DNA of 64,000 nucleotides, taken from assembly GCA_947246475.1 (NCBI GenBank), contig CAMXSH010000005.1, positions 19,026-83,025 on the forward strand, written 5' to 3'. The notes below the pieces were generated by a model. That model did not search any database, was not told the origin of the DNA, and saw nothing but the letters and a program-made list of their open reading frames with translations. Shown piece by piece: positions 8,691 through 17,847 of this stretch; position 1 is the stretch's first letter, and each line of letters begins with the position of its first letter. The position numbers and the translations under genes are program-made. Source of the DNA: an uncultured Roseburia sp. (GTDB lineage: Bacteria; Bacillota; Clostridia; Lachnospirales; Lachnospiraceae).

Positions 8691-10709
8691 TTAACGAGAC
8701 TGCGGAGCACTTTGCGGTAAATAGCCCACATAAATTCTTGTGCCAGCACCCGACCGCTCCAGTTTGCGATTTAAAATCTTTTGTATAAAAGGAAGTTGAA
8801 AAAACTTTGTCTTCATGGAGAATGAACCTTGCACCTGAAATGACTCCACACATTTCCCTAGTGAAAAACCCTTCACATAATTATCCCGGATATTCCATTC
8901 CATAAGATCCATCATACGCCGGCATATAACAGTACTTCCATTCCCTAGCATAAACAGCATCAGGTAATGCTTATATGTAAAATCATTTTTTCTGGCACGG
9001 GGAAGCTTTTTCACCTGGTTCATGATATATTCCCTTCCCATAACAAATAAATCTGTGAACTTTACAACCAGATCCCTTTCTGCCTTTATAAGCGGAACAT
9101 GCCTTCCCTGTAGAATACCCGCTACATCCACAAGACCTTCTGACATTCCCCATAAAATGATAAATAACGTTTGGGTAAGCCGGACTAATGGCTCCAGTCC
9201 AGTAAACCCCACCACAGCCAGTGCCGCCGCATATGCAGTCTCCCGCTTTGACGCAGATGCAAACAAAATTCCTGTATTGGTCACGGTACGCATTAATACC
9301 ATCCGGCTAATGACCTGTTCCAGATTCTCCCTGTCACTTCCTCCTCCACAGGCGAGATACTCCCATTCATAATCCAGACGTTTTTTCATCTCCCCTACAG
9401 ATTGGATGGCGGTAGAAAAATACTTTTCCATATATTTAAGAAGCATAAAATCAGAAAAAGCAATTTGAGAGATATCTTTAACCGCCCCTTGAAAATCCAC
9501 GTTTTCTTCATTGGCAAAATTCTGTACTGCCTTTGTATAATCTCTGTATTCCTCCTGGCTATCGTATAGTTTCTGATACTGATCGGGGGGACATCCAGCT
9601 TTTTTCTTTGAAAGCTTATCGGCGTCTTTTACAACGAGTTTTATCATGCCACCAGAAATCATCTGGCGGAAGTTTTCAAAAGGATTCTCTCCACCTCCTT
9701 TCTCATTGATCCCTGCATAATCAAACACGATCTCCGATGTATCATATGACTGCCACAACCTTCTCAGGAAATCCATATCCAGTTTGGCTGCAGGATTCTG
9801 CAACAGCATCTTCGCATCTTTCAGCACCCTCTGATTAGCAACCAGAATATTCCGTGCGTTTGGCGATATTCCCAGGGTTCTGCTCCTTTCTCCCAGCTCT
9901 TTCAGTATCCCAATGGCTTCTTGCGTCTTTTTCTGAACCTCAGAAATTTTTTTCACAAATCCGTTACGGTCTCCCTTCCCGTTGATAATGGCTTTCATCA
10001 CAGAATTGACATCCACTATATGTCCCTGAACTGCTTTCCACACAGAAGCTTCTGTAATCCCCAGACTTTCTGCCTTTTTTTCACCAGTACAGAACATCTT
10101 TACAAAATACTTTTTTCCATGCACTCCACCTTCCGAAACCGAAACACCATCAATCAGCTCCATAAGGGTTAATAATTTTGTATCTAGTTCTGCTGCCTGC
10201 TTTTCCTCCTCCGCTTTCTGTTCCAATTCCACAGCAGAACTACCCAGGGATTCTGCCGAAGTCACAGCTTTTTGAAACTGTTTGAATGCATCCGCTGTAA
10301 TGGCTCTCTTCATATAAGAAGTGATCTGTCTTTTGATTGCCTGACAATCCTGGTCGCCAGCATAAATTTTTTCATTTACAGCTAGGTCTGTCAACGCCAG
10401 ATCAAATAAATCTGTCCGCACAGGAAATATACTTCCTGGCTCCAGCGTATCTTCTGCGTACTTTGCAATGCTTTTTTCAAAGGGTTTTCCCATATCTTCC
10501 AGAAAAAACATATGATATTCCTGATAAAGCGGCAGGCTGTATTCCGTCAGAAGGCTGTCGGCAGCAGACCTCAAGGTCCGCCTGCCGTGCACTTGACACA
10601 CTTTTCCCCGCCCGACTTCAACCATAGTTCCCAAAAGTGAAAGGACCACTACTAGTGTCATAGACAAAAATACGCTGATAACAGCCCCTCTGTAATTATT
10701 ATTTTCCAT
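8691..10709 (-). CDS. TadG-like protein (DUF5702 type), 672 aa
   Basis: An N-terminal membrane helix (AVISVFLSMTLVVVLSLLG) is followed by VEVGRGKVCQVHGRRTLRSA, typical of TadG-like proteins in Firmicutes. The large external part is mostly helical and charged, with a Lys/Glu-rich coiled region near 155-175 and two hydrophobic segments near 510-560. It probably forms a large minor-pilin or envelope component of the Flp pilus. Its ATG at 10709 lies inside the 3' end of the flp pilin gene (11-base overlap), so the two are likely coupled. Confidence 0.78.
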   Translation of the reverse strand: MENNNYRGAVISVFLSMTLVVVLSLLGTMVEVGRGKVCQVHGRRTLRSAADSLLTEYSLPLYQEYHMFFLEDMGKPFEKSIAKYAEDTLEPGSIFPVRTDLFDLALTDLAVNEKIYAGDQDCQAIKRQITSYMKRAITADAFKQFQKAVTSAESLGSSAVELEQKAEEEKQAAELDTKLLTLMELIDGVSVSEGGVHGKKYFVKMFCTGEKKAESLGITEASVWKAVQGHIVDVNSVMKAIINGKGDRNGFVKKISEVQKKTQEAIGILKELGERSRTLGISPNARNILVANQRVLKDAKMLLQNPAAKLDMDFLRRLWQSYDTSEIVFDYAGINEKGGGENPFENFRQMISGGMIKLVVKDADKLSKKKAGCPPDQYQKLYDSQEEYRDYTKAVQNFANEENVDFQGAVKDISQIAFSDFMLLKYMEKYFSTAIQSVGEMKKRLDYEWEYLACGGGSDRENLEQVISRMVLMRTVTNTGILFASASKRETAYAAALAVVGFTGLEPLVRLTQTLFIILWGMSEGLVDVAGILQGRHVPLIKAERDLVVKFTDLFVMGREYIMNQVKKLPRARKNDFTYKHYLMLFMLGNGSTVICRRMMDLMEWNIRDNYVKGFSLGKCVESFQVQGSFSMKTKFFQLPFIQKILNRKLERSGAGTRIYVGYLPQSAPQSR

Positions 10710-10878
10710 TGATTATGCTCCCCGAATCCTTTTCAAATGTCTTGAACGCTTTTTCCACCACTGCTGTAATCTTATCTTTAAACAACAATACAAGCGCGAT
10801 CAACACCACAAGGATCAATATGATCTCTACCACACCAATACCATCTTCTTCTTTCCAAAACTCCATAATACATTTCAT
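10699..10878 (-). CDS. flp: Flp-type major pilin, 59 aa
   Basis: Short gene with the Flp1 pilin signature of Lachnospiraceae: MKCIMEFWKEEDGIGVVEII, then a hydrophobic helix (LILVVLIALVLLFKDKI) and a short polar tail. The Gly-Ile-Gly before VVE is the likely cleavage region for a prepilin peptidase, with the Glu five residues into the mature form. It sits between tadC and the TadG-like gene, exactly where the pilin subunit is expected. GGGGGAATGAG precedes the ATG at 10878. Confidence 0.88.
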   Translation of the reverse strand: MKCIMEFWKEEDGIGVVEIILILVVLIALVLLFKDKITAVVEKAFKTFEKDSGSIINGK

Positions 10879-10900
10879 AACTCATTCCCCCATTCATCTT

Positions 10901-11977
10901 TTACATTGTCATAAATGCCGGGACAAGAATGATCGCCATAACCACTCCCAGCATTAACATCATAGGAAGGAGCAGCTTTGTTCCCGCTGTTTCTCCCATT
11001 CTTTTTATGGTTTCCTTTCTCTTTTCAAAAGCTTCTACCGCTTCAAGTTCCAAAATAGCTGTTAATCCCTCGGATCCTTTGCGTATATTCTGATTGACCA
11101 CAGAGGCAAATTTAAGATAGGGAAGCTGCCTGCAACGTTTTCCAAATTCCTGGATCACCTCTGATTCTGACACTCCGTTTTTCATCTCCTGGCAGGACAC
11201 ATTGATCTCCTCGTACACATAACGCCTGTCACCCCCCTCTTCCAGCCGTTTTCTATACTCGCCGGAAATTCTCTCGAAGCAGCCTCTGACCGTAAGCCCC
11301 GCACTGAGCAGAAGCAGAACTTTATTGATTAGTTCTGGATAATCCAAAGCCAGCTGTTCTTCTCTTATTTGAAGCTTTTGCTGCCTCTGATATTTCCATA
11401 ACAATGGCAGTGCTGGTAATATCGCCAGAGAAAGAAAAAATGCTGAATAATCTTTTTCCTTTTCAGGATTCATGTATTCCACCCTGTTTCCAGATACCTG
11501 ATCCGGCAGCAGGATCTGCTCCGAGTCCTTTTGTTGTTCCACCGCCTCCTGTATCCTCTCCTGGATCTGTGCCATAAGCACTTCTGTCTGTGGCATCGGT
11601 GTCTCCACTGGAGAATAGTCCTGCTCCTCTTCTGTCCCCAGATCCACGGTAAGCTCTTTCTCTATAATATCCTCCCCGGAATGTGCCCGGACACCAAAAG
11701 TCACCATATCTGCATTATTCTTAATGATCCGTCCATCCTGTATCACCTGCTCTGGATCATCCGCTGCCATACAGATCAGAAGAAAGAGAAGAGATAGGAT
11801 AACTGCTGCCAGTATCAGCATAATTCTCTGGCACCATATTTCCTCCCATATTTTTTTCTTATCCTGACAGCGATACAGGATCTCCACTGCCTCCTTTGTT
11901 CCCTTGTCCTGATCCAGAATATGCTCCAGATGCAGCTTATGGATCAGCCGTCTTATATATGGATAATACTTTTCCAT
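10901..11977 (-). CDS. tadC: TadC-like inner-membrane platform protein
   Basis: 358 aa, type II secretion F family. The C-terminal ~170 residues carry the T2SSF domain (ALDYPELINKVLLLLSAGLT; RKGSEGLTAILELEAVEAF) and end with a membrane helix (LLLPMMLMLGVVMAIILVP). The N-terminal half has two membrane segments enclosing an acidic, Gln/Glu-rich insert of about 110 residues (70-180), presumably outside. It pairs with TadB to form the assembly platform over the TadA ATPase. AGGTGGGG precedes the ATG. Confidence 0.88.
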   Translation of the reverse strand: MEKYYPYIRRLIHKLHLEHILDQDKGTKEAVEILYRCQDKKKIWEEIWCQRIMLILAAVILSLLFLLICMAADDPEQVIQDGRIIKNNADMVTFGVRAHSGEDIIEKELTVDLGTEEEQDYSPVETPMPQTEVLMAQIQERIQEAVEQQKDSEQILLPDQVSGNRVEYMNPEKEKDYSAFFLSLAILPALPLLWKYQRQQKLQIREEQLALDYPELINKVLLLLSAGLTVRGCFERISGEYRKRLEEGGDRRYVYEEINVSCQEMKNGVSESEVIQEFGKRCRQLPYLKFASVVNQNIRKGSEGLTAILELEAVEAFEKRKETIKRMGETAGTKLLLPMMLMLGVVMAIILVPAFMTM

Positions 11978-11990
11978 CGCCCCACCTCAT

Positions 11991-12734
11991 CTAAAGTTCT
12001 ATTTTCATTATGCTCTGTCCCCAGAGAAAGGCTCCGCCATACACTGCCAATGCTCCCGTCATTACTATCCCTCCCATCAGATTATTATAAAGGGGATCCA
12101 GAAATCCCGGAGAAAAAATGCGCAGATACAAGATCATTAAAAGAGGAACTGCCGTCATGCATGCCGCCTCCATTTTTTTACCTGCTACCAACGTCTCGAT
12201 CTCCCGGCGCAGCTCTATTTTCTCTGCTATATTGGAAGAAGTCTGGCGCATGATACGTACCAGATTGCCGCCGGTGTGCCTCGCTGTTCCAAGAATCTCA
12301 CTAAACATTATGATATCCTCTGCACCGCTTCTCTGCCCAAGTTCCTTCATCAGCTTTTCTACGGATATATTCAGATCCATCCGCCGTTTCATATGGTCAA
12401 ATTCTTTTCGTATGATATCTTCTGGCGAATACATCAGTTTTAGATCCCCCTCAGCCTCCCGCACCGAATTTTCCAGAGAATAACCTGCCGACAGTGCCGA
12501 CACAAGACTCTCCATGGCATCCTTAAACTGAATGGTAAGCTCCCAGCGCCGCCGCTCCAAAAGGATCCTGCGGTAATAACTTAGAAAAAGAAGAACTGCT
12601 GGTACCGAGAGAATTCCACATAGCAGCACATTATTATAAAATAACATCAACAGAACAAATCCCGCGCTCCCTCCGCACAAAACGTACCGGACAAGTTCTT
12701 TTTTTGTATAAACATATTTATTATAATCAATCAT
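11991..12734 (-). CDS. tadB: TadB-like inner-membrane platform protein
   Basis: About 247 aa with the T2SSF domain (QFKDAMESLVSALSAGYSLE; SEILGTARHTGGNLVRIMR), two N-terminal membrane helices and two near the C-terminus. It is the partner of TadC in Flp pilus assembly. The start at 12734 is chosen because the ATGA overlaps the tadA stop codon, the usual sign of translational coupling; a longer reading from 12758 would overlap tadA further. Confidence 0.88.
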   Translation of the reverse strand: MIDYNKYVYTKKELVRYVLCGGSAGFVLLMLFYNNVLLCGILSVPAVLLFLSYYRRILLERRRWELTIQFKDAMESLVSALSAGYSLENSVREAEGDLKLMYSPEDIIRKEFDHMKRRMDLNISVEKLMKELGQRSGAEDIIMFSEILGTARHTGGNLVRIMRQTSSNIAEKIELRREIETLVAGKKMEAACMTAVPLLMILYLRIFSPGFLDPLYNNLMGGIVMTGALAVYGGAFLWGQSIMKIEL

Positions 12735-13960
12735 ATTTGTATACCTGCCTTTGCACATTTATCGCTGTAGATCAATTTATGCTCTGTCCGCCTCAAGCTT
12801 CCTATGATCTTTCCCTCCTGTTCCCTTTCCTCGCAAAATTGAAATAACGGATTCAGCCGAATGCTTCCTTTCTCGCACTGTCCTACCTCGCAGATCTCCA
12901 GAACCTTTCTGCTTCTATCCCGCAGCCTGCCCAGATGAACGATGATATCTATCGCGGAAGCAATCTGCTGTCTAACGGCATCCAATGGGATTTCCATCCC
13001 CATGAGCACCAGTGTCTCAAGACGGCTCAGCATATCTCCCGGACTATTCGCATGTCCAGTAGACAGACTCCCATCATGGCCTGTGTTCATCGCTGTCAGC
13101 ATGTCGATGGCAGTAGCATCCCGGATCTCCCCCACCACAATACGGTCTGGACGCATCCTCAAGGCACTTTTGATGAGGTCCCGGATCGTCACCTGATTCT
13201 TTCCTTCTACATTGGCATTTCTCGCCTCCAGCCTCACCAGATTTTTTACCTTCCGGATCTGCAGCTCCGCCGAGTCCTCAATCGTGATGATCCTCTCATC
13301 CCCAGGTATATAATTGGATAAAATATTGAGAAAGGTAGTCTTCCCAGCGCCGGTTCCCCCAGAAATAAATATATTATATTTTGCTTCCACCAGTTTTCTG
13401 AGCACCTCCTCCGCCTCTGCTGTCAAAGCCCCCATATCTATTAAATTTTCCATAGTAAGCGGATCTCTGGGAAACTTACGGATCGTAATGACTGGTCCAT
13501 CCATCGCGATAGGAGGCATCACAATATTTACTCTGGATCCATCCGCCAGCCGCACATCCAGTATTGGGCTGGTCTCATTGACAATGCGGTTGCCCTCGGA
13601 GGCAATCTGCTGCGCAATATCAGCAAGCCTTTCATGAGAATCGAATACAAGCCCCGTCTCACAAATCCGTCCCCTTTTTTCGATGAAAATATGTTCTGGT
13701 CCATTTACCATGATCTCTGTAATATCCTCATCCTCCAACAACTGCTGCAGCACATCTAACCGCCTCATAGAATTATAAATATATGTTTGCATCCTTTTCC
13801 TGTCAGCAAAGCGAATATGGTTTCCCCCACTGGCACGCCGTATGTTTTCATCTATAAGCTGCAGCAGCTGACTCTCCTGCAGCTCAGAATCCGGCGGAAT
13901 CTGCTCCAATACCATGCGGCGGATCTTCTGCCTCTCTTCCCTGCTCCCCCTCTCACTCAT
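12731..13960 (-). CDS. tadA: TadA/CpaF family pilus assembly ATPase
   Basis: 409 aa, cytoplasmic. It energises Flp pilus assembly. The Walker A motif is ISGGTGAGKTTFLN (near residue 200); downstream are the Asp box (IITIEDSAELQI), Walker B (RIVVGEIRD) and His box (TGHDGSLSTGHA). The N-terminal domain has EIMVNGPEHIFIEKRG, usual for CpaF/TadA. GGAGAGGTGG precedes the ATG at 13960. It overlaps the tadZ 3' end by 8 bases. Confidence 0.95.
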   Translation of the reverse strand: MSERGSREERQKIRRMVLEQIPPDSELQESQLLQLIDENIRRASGGNHIRFADRKRMQTYIYNSMRRLDVLQQLLEDEDITEIMVNGPEHIFIEKRGRICETGLVFDSHERLADIAQQIASEGNRIVNETSPILDVRLADGSRVNIVMPPIAMDGPVITIRKFPRDPLTMENLIDMGALTAEAEEVLRKLVEAKYNIFISGGTGAGKTTFLNILSNYIPGDERIITIEDSAELQIRKVKNLVRLEARNANVEGKNQVTIRDLIKSALRMRPDRIVVGEIRDATAIDMLTAMNTGHDGSLSTGHANSPGDMLSRLETLVLMGMEIPLDAVRQQIASAIDIIVHLGRLRDRSRKVLEICEVGQCEKGSIRLNPLFQFCEEREQEGKIIGSLRRTEHKLIYSDKCAKAGIQI

Positions 13961-14909
13961 CTGCTTCCACCTCTCCTCCGATCAATCGCAGTAACTCTTT
14001 CTTCTCCCTGGGAATGAATAAATCTATCTCCTGAAAGATCATCCTCTCCCACAACTCTGCCTTTCCCTCCATTTCACAATACCGCTGTAATACATTTCGC
14101 CGGATCGCAGCCAAAATTCCTGTCTCTTTCGGAATCAGGATCTGGTCTGCATATGTTATCAAATCCAGGGTATATTCGAAAATCTGCCCCAGTTCCAGCA
14201 CAACCGTTTCAAATACACTCTGCCTCTTCAATCCTTTCATGAATTTAGAGATATCCTCTGGCGAAAAGTCCAGCAGATCCTTATAATGGCTGACTGGCCT
14301 TACCGACCAGATCTTCCCCAGTGGAAATGCCATATTTTCCAGCTCCTGCCCAAAACTTTCATCTTCCGCCCGGAGCATAAGTTCGGCAATCCCTGGGGAG
14401 AAACTGACGTCTCTCCCTCCATTCTCCTCCGTCCAGGACGGATCAAAAAATACAGGAAAACCACAAAGGCTTATATACAGCACCTTCTTTTTGCAGGATA
14501 GTTCACCGGCCCTCGTTAATGCCAGCAGCGTTTTTCCATCTCCCCCCTCCGGGGAGAAAACGGCAATAATCCTTCTTTCATTTGGGGGAATTCCTGCTTG
14601 TCCCTTCTTTGTTCCTGTCAAATCCAGCAGATCGTTATATATTTCCTCTCTGCTGCGGAACATAAAAATTTTATTTTTCCCCTGCTCTTCCGGTGTTTGT
14701 ACTAACAAGGCTGCCTGACACTGAAGATCTTTCAGAATCTCCGGATCATCTGACAGTACAATATCCTCATTCCCCACATCTGTCTTATCACTCCATTCAG
14801 TCAAAATCTCCGCCTCCATACTGCAAGTACACTGACTGTTTATATATCTTGCCAGACGGCTTCCATAATCCAAATCTGTTAAACAGATAAAAATACTACT
14901 TTTTCCCAA
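13953..14909 (-). CDS. tadZ: TadZ/CpaE-like MinD-family pilus localisation protein
   Basis: About 318 residues. An N-terminal receiver-like region precedes a ParA/MinD-type ATPase domain with the loop FSPEGGDGKTLLAL near residue 120, a deviant Walker A with Asp before Gly-Lys-Thr. Later blocks (ETVVLELGQIFEYTLDLI; ADQILIPKE) fit the MinD switch and last strand. CpaE/TadZ proteins place the pilus apparatus in the cell. The start is TTG at 14909, preceded by AGGGGGG inside the end of the previous gene; a longer reading to 14972 would overlap that gene by 52 bases. Confidence 0.8.
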   Translation of the reverse strand: MGKSSIFICLTDLDYGSRLARYINSQCTCSMEAEILTEWSDKTDVGNEDIVLSDDPEILKDLQCQAALLVQTPEEQGKNKIFMFRSREEIYNDLLDLTGTKKGQAGIPPNERRIIAVFSPEGGDGKTLLALTRAGELSCKKKVLYISLCGFPVFFDPSWTEENGGRDVSFSPGIAELMLRAEDESFGQELENMAFPLGKIWSVRPVSHYKDLLDFSPEDISKFMKGLKRQSVFETVVLELGQIFEYTLDLITYADQILIPKETGILAAIRRNVLQRYCEMEGKAELWERMIFQEIDLFIPREKKELLRLIGGEVEADE

Positions 14910-14920
14910 ACCATCCCCCC

Positions 14921-15427
14921 TCAAAAAACAGGGCAAACTTTCAGGCATAAGATGACCGCTGCTGAAATACATATAGTAAAGGGGATGACGCCATCATCTC
15001 CGCATACCTTGTGGTCATAGTACACCTTTGGCATTTTACCTGCCCTTATGTTATCAACATACTTAATAAAATAATAAAATCGATCAATAAAATTCTTTTT
15101 GTGGATCATTTTGATAATAGAAAATAACGCTCCGATAAACAATGAAAAGATCATAACCCGGAAACAAAATCTAAAATTATAAAAACTACTGATTATGGAA
15201 AATAATTTGATATCGCCTGCACCAAAGAAATGGAGCAGATAAAAGATAAAACAGACAACAATTGGAATCAGACCATTCCATGCAAATTGCCACAATCCCA
15301 CCATACCATAAAGACTTATATTCCGATACAGACTGAGTGCAAGTCCTCCCACTATAATACAATTCGGAACACGGTAACAGTACAGATCGCAGAGTGACAC
15401 CGGAAGCAGTACGAGGAAAACCAACAT
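14921..15427 (-). CDS. Prepilin peptidase (CpaA/TadV-like, A24 family)
   Basis: 168 aa. The catalytic aspartates are in CDLYCYRVPN near the N-terminus and FFGAGDIKLFS (GxGD) near residue 70. The first gene of the Tad operon. It should remove the leader of the Flp pilin on the cytoplasmic side. After the second catalytic helix there is a basic, soluble insertion (KKNFIDRFYYFIKYVDNIRA) and a last membrane helix. ATG at 15427 has GGGGA upstream. Confidence 0.87.
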   Translation of the reverse strand: MLVFLVLLPVSLCDLYCYRVPNCIIVGGLALSLYRNISLYGMVGLWQFAWNGLIPIVVCFIFYLLHFFGAGDIKLFSIISSFYNFRFCFRVMIFSLFIGALFSIIKMIHKKNFIDRFYYFIKYVDNIRAGKMPKVYYDHKVCGDDGVIPFTICISAAVILCLKVCPVF

Positions 15428-15470
15428 ATGTTCCCCGATACTTCCACCTCCTGATTTTGTTGTGATTCAT

Positions 15471-15499
15471 ATACTACACGCTGACAGCCTTCTTGTCAA
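15471..15499 (-). promoter_or_regulatory. Sigma-A promoter of the Tad operon
   Basis: Minus-strand TTGACA (15494-15499) and TAGTAT (15471-15476) with 17-bp spacing, about 45 bases before the first gene. No other promoter of this quality was seen inside the eleven-gene run. Confidence 0.65.
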
Positions 15500-15652
15500 C
15501 CATAATTTTGTAAATACTGGAATATTTTTTTCGACAAGGGAAATACTGTTAAAAGAAATAGAGCAGAAATAGAAAAATTGTCGTTTCAAATTTCCCCATT
15601 TTACGACAAATTTAAAGAACAAATACATTAAAAATAAACAACGGAGGGAGCT

Positions 15653-15868
15653 ATGAAAAAGAAAACGGACAACCTTCTACTTGCAAGAGAAGAACTTCTG
15701 AATGAAATCGAGGAGATCAAACTTTCACTGGCAACAGCACACTCCAATTTTGATAATGCCTGCGATCCGGATCTGGTAGACAGCTGTATTTATGAAATGA
15801 ATGCCATTCAGTATAAATACAAATATCTGCTCAAACAGATGCGTAAAATGGAAAGTTTGACTGGTTAA
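15653..15868 (+). CDS. DUF2508 (YaaL-like) small protein
   Basis: 71 aa, charged, helical, without membrane segments. Key stretch NFDNACDPDLVDSCIYEMNA followed by QYKYKYLLKQMR matches the DUF2508/YaaL pattern (N-DPDLID-YELNA-KY-LL). The family is often near recA/bofA or DNA-replication genes; function unknown. CGGAGGGAG precedes the ATG, and a terminator hairpin follows immediately, so it is a single-gene unit divergent from the Tad operon. Confidence 0.82.
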   Translation: MKKKTDNLLLAREELLNEIEEIKLSLATAHSNFDNACDPDLVDSCIYEMNAIQYKYKYLLKQMRKMESLTG

Positions 15869-15898
15869 AAAGGGGCGGCTCCAGGTGCACGCCCCTTT
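15869..15898 (+). terminator. Hairpin after DUF2508 gene
   Basis: AAAGGGGCG and CGCCCCTTT form a 9-bp perfect stem right after the stop codon. The T-run is only three bases, but the stem is GC rich. It also sits at the 3' side of the convergent fliS gene. Confidence 0.6.
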
Positions 15899-15931
15899 GA
15901 TCTAAATCATTTAATCGGCGATGCTGTCCAG

Positions 15932-16411
15932 CTACGCCTGAAACCCACGATTTGCCGATACATCCACCCCGATATTTTCATTGAGGCTGGTTCTGCCATA
16001 GGTAAGCCCTGCATAAATTGGTTGTGCATTTTGCATGACCGCCTGTGAATGATCCTGTTCAGCCACCTTTTGAAATGCTGGAAGTAGTTTTTTAATAATA
16101 TTCGCCGCGTGGTCAAAATGCTCGCTCTGCCGTAGCGCCACCCCCTGACACAGTTCCTGATAGGCATACACATACAGCCTTCTCAGATAATGAGAGATCT
16201 CATAGCTAAAATCCAGACTTCCCATAAGTTCTGTCAGAAGCCCCCTGGCACGTCCGATCTCACGCCGGCAGACCTCTATTTCATCTGCCGCCAGGCACTT
16301 CCTGCCTTCCGCTATGCTCTCCAGGATTGCCTCATACATGATAATGACAAGTTCACTCCGGTTTGCCTGTGCTACTCTTGCGGCATAGGCATTTAATACT
16401 TCCTTATCCAA
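15932..16411 (-). CDS. fliS: Flagellar export chaperone FliS
   Basis: 159 aa. The conserved start NAYAARVAQANRSELVIIMY, the helical bundle and LYVYAYQELCQG match FliS, the cytoplasmic chaperone that binds the flagellin C-terminus before export. The start is TTG at 16411 with GGTGG seven bases upstream. It follows flagellin by 17 bases. The C-terminal ~45 residues (after QDHSQAV) are an extension beyond the usual bundle. Confidence 0.88.
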   Translation of the reverse strand: MDKEVLNAYAARVAQANRSELVIIMYEAILESIAEGRKCLAADEIEVCRREIGRARGLLTELMGSLDFSYEISHYLRRLYVYAYQELCQGVALRQSEHFDHAANIIKKLLPAFQKVAEQDHSQAVMQNAQPIYAGLTYGRTSLNENIGVDVSANRGFQA

Positions 16412-16428
16412 GATTCATCCACCTTTCA

Positions 16429-17847
16429 TCAGCCCTGAAGCAGCTGCAAAATAGTCTGAGGACGGTTATTCGCCTGTGCAAGCATCGCTGTTCCTGCCTG
16501 GCTAAGCACGCTCAGCTGCGTATATTCTGTCATCTCTTCTGACATATCCACATCTTCGATACGGGAACAGGACTCAGTCAGGTTCTGGGATGTAATATCA
16601 AGACTTGAAGTTGCGGAGTCAAGACGGTTTTCATAAGCACCCAGCTTCGCACGAATGGCAGAAACTTCCTCTATCGCTGAATTAAACTTACTGATCGCTG
16701 ACGAAGCACCCTTTCTGGTACATACATTGCAGTGCTGAATATCAAGAGATTTACAAGTCACTGGCGGAATAGATATATCGATGGTCTGCCCCTCATTAGC
16801 GCCAATCTGAATTGCCACAAATCCTGCGTCCAGTACGGTCACAGCCGCATCGCTTCCTGCTTTTGCAGTAGAAACATCAAAGATCATACAGAAGCCGTCC
16901 CGGTCTGAAACCGTCACTCTGCCTCCCTCTATAAATGTAGTTGCTGTCTTTGAAAATCCAGTATCCGTATCCAGTGTTACCTTTGCATCCTGTCCCTGCA
17001 CTATATTTCCACCATCTACGCCCAATTTTGCGGCAAGCGTTGGTGTATCAGTTGTCACTTCTATTTTGTGTTCAACACCATAAAGTTTTGATTCAAACTT
17101 CAAAGATGTAGCGTTGGCAAGCTCAGTTTCGTTTCCAAGTGCATTGACTGGCGTCACTGTAATATTCATGCTCTCACAGCAGTCACGTATCTCTGCATAT
17201 ACATTTTCCAATGTATCTCCCTTCGACACATGAATCATCTCACCATTAATCTGAATATCTCCCTCTTCAGTAAACACATCTGTGGCACCCATACCAAGCG
17301 CGCCAGTCGTAAATACTGTTTTTGTAGCCACCTGGTCAACAGTCATACCATACTTTGTGAGCTCCACAGAGTCTGTCATGGAAACAACCTTCACTCCAAT
17401 ATTGTTAGAGGAAGTCTGACGACAGCAGGAACCATCCAGAATACTTTTCGTATTAAATTCTGTATCGGATGAAAGACGGTCGATCTCTTCCATCAGAGAA
17501 TCTATCTCTTTCTGGATCGCCTCTTTATCTTCCAGCATGGTCACACCCTGGTTAGCCGCCTGCACGGAAAGCTCCCGGCATCTCTGCAGCATATTCTCTA
17601 CTTCGATAAGGGCACCCTCTGCGGTCTGTATAAAGGAAATACCATCCGCGCCATTTCTGGAAGCACGCTGTAAACCACGGATCTGCGCATGCATTTTCTG
17701 TGAAATCGCCATTCCTGCCGCATCATCTGCCGCCTTATTGATCCGGTATCCGGAAGAAAGTCTTTCGAGACTTGTCGTAATCTTATCCTCTGTCCGGTTC
17801 AAGTGTCCACTCGCTTTGATTGCTGCAATATTTGTGTTTATCTTCAT
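16429..17847 (-). CDS. Flagellin
   Basis: 472 aa. The N-terminal D0/D1 region (MKINTNIAAIKASGHLNRTE; LSSGYRINKAADDAAGMAIS) and C-terminal D1/D0 region (GAYENRLDSATSSLDITSQN; MLAQANNRPQTILQLLQG) are well conserved; the middle 150-370 is the variable surface domain. It contains an unusual number of Cys residues for a flagellin (for example DGSCCRQ, RDCCES, CKSLDIQHCNVCTRKG, ESCSR). The start ATG overlaps the stop of the preceding 947-aa gene (ATGA), so the two are translationally coupled, and fliS follows. Confidence 0.95.
   Translation of the reverse strand: MKINTNIAAIKASGHLNRTEDKITTSLERLSSGYRINKAADDAAGMAISQKMHAQIRGLQRASRNGADGISFIQTAEGALIEVENMLQRCRELSVQAANQGVTMLEDKEAIQKEIDSLMEEIDRLSSDTEFNTKSILDGSCCRQTSSNNIGVKVVSMTDSVELTKYGMTVDQVATKTVFTTGALGMGATDVFTEEGDIQINGEMIHVSKGDTLENVYAEIRDCCESMNITVTPVNALGNETELANATSLKFESKLYGVEHKIEVTTDTPTLAAKLGVDGGNIVQGQDAKVTLDTDTGFSKTATTFIEGGRVTVSDRDGFCMIFDVSTAKAGSDAAVTVLDAGFVAIQIGANEGQTIDISIPPVTCKSLDIQHCNVCTRKGASSAISKFNSAIEEVSAIRAKLGAYENRLDSATSSLDITSQNLTESCSRIEDVDMSEEMTEYTQLSVLSQAGTAMLAQANNRPQTILQLLQG

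Noticed and set aside
8581..8853. 90-codon minus-strand frame at the end of the TadG-like gene
   Set aside because: It lies mostly inside the TadG-like gene in another frame and has no support.
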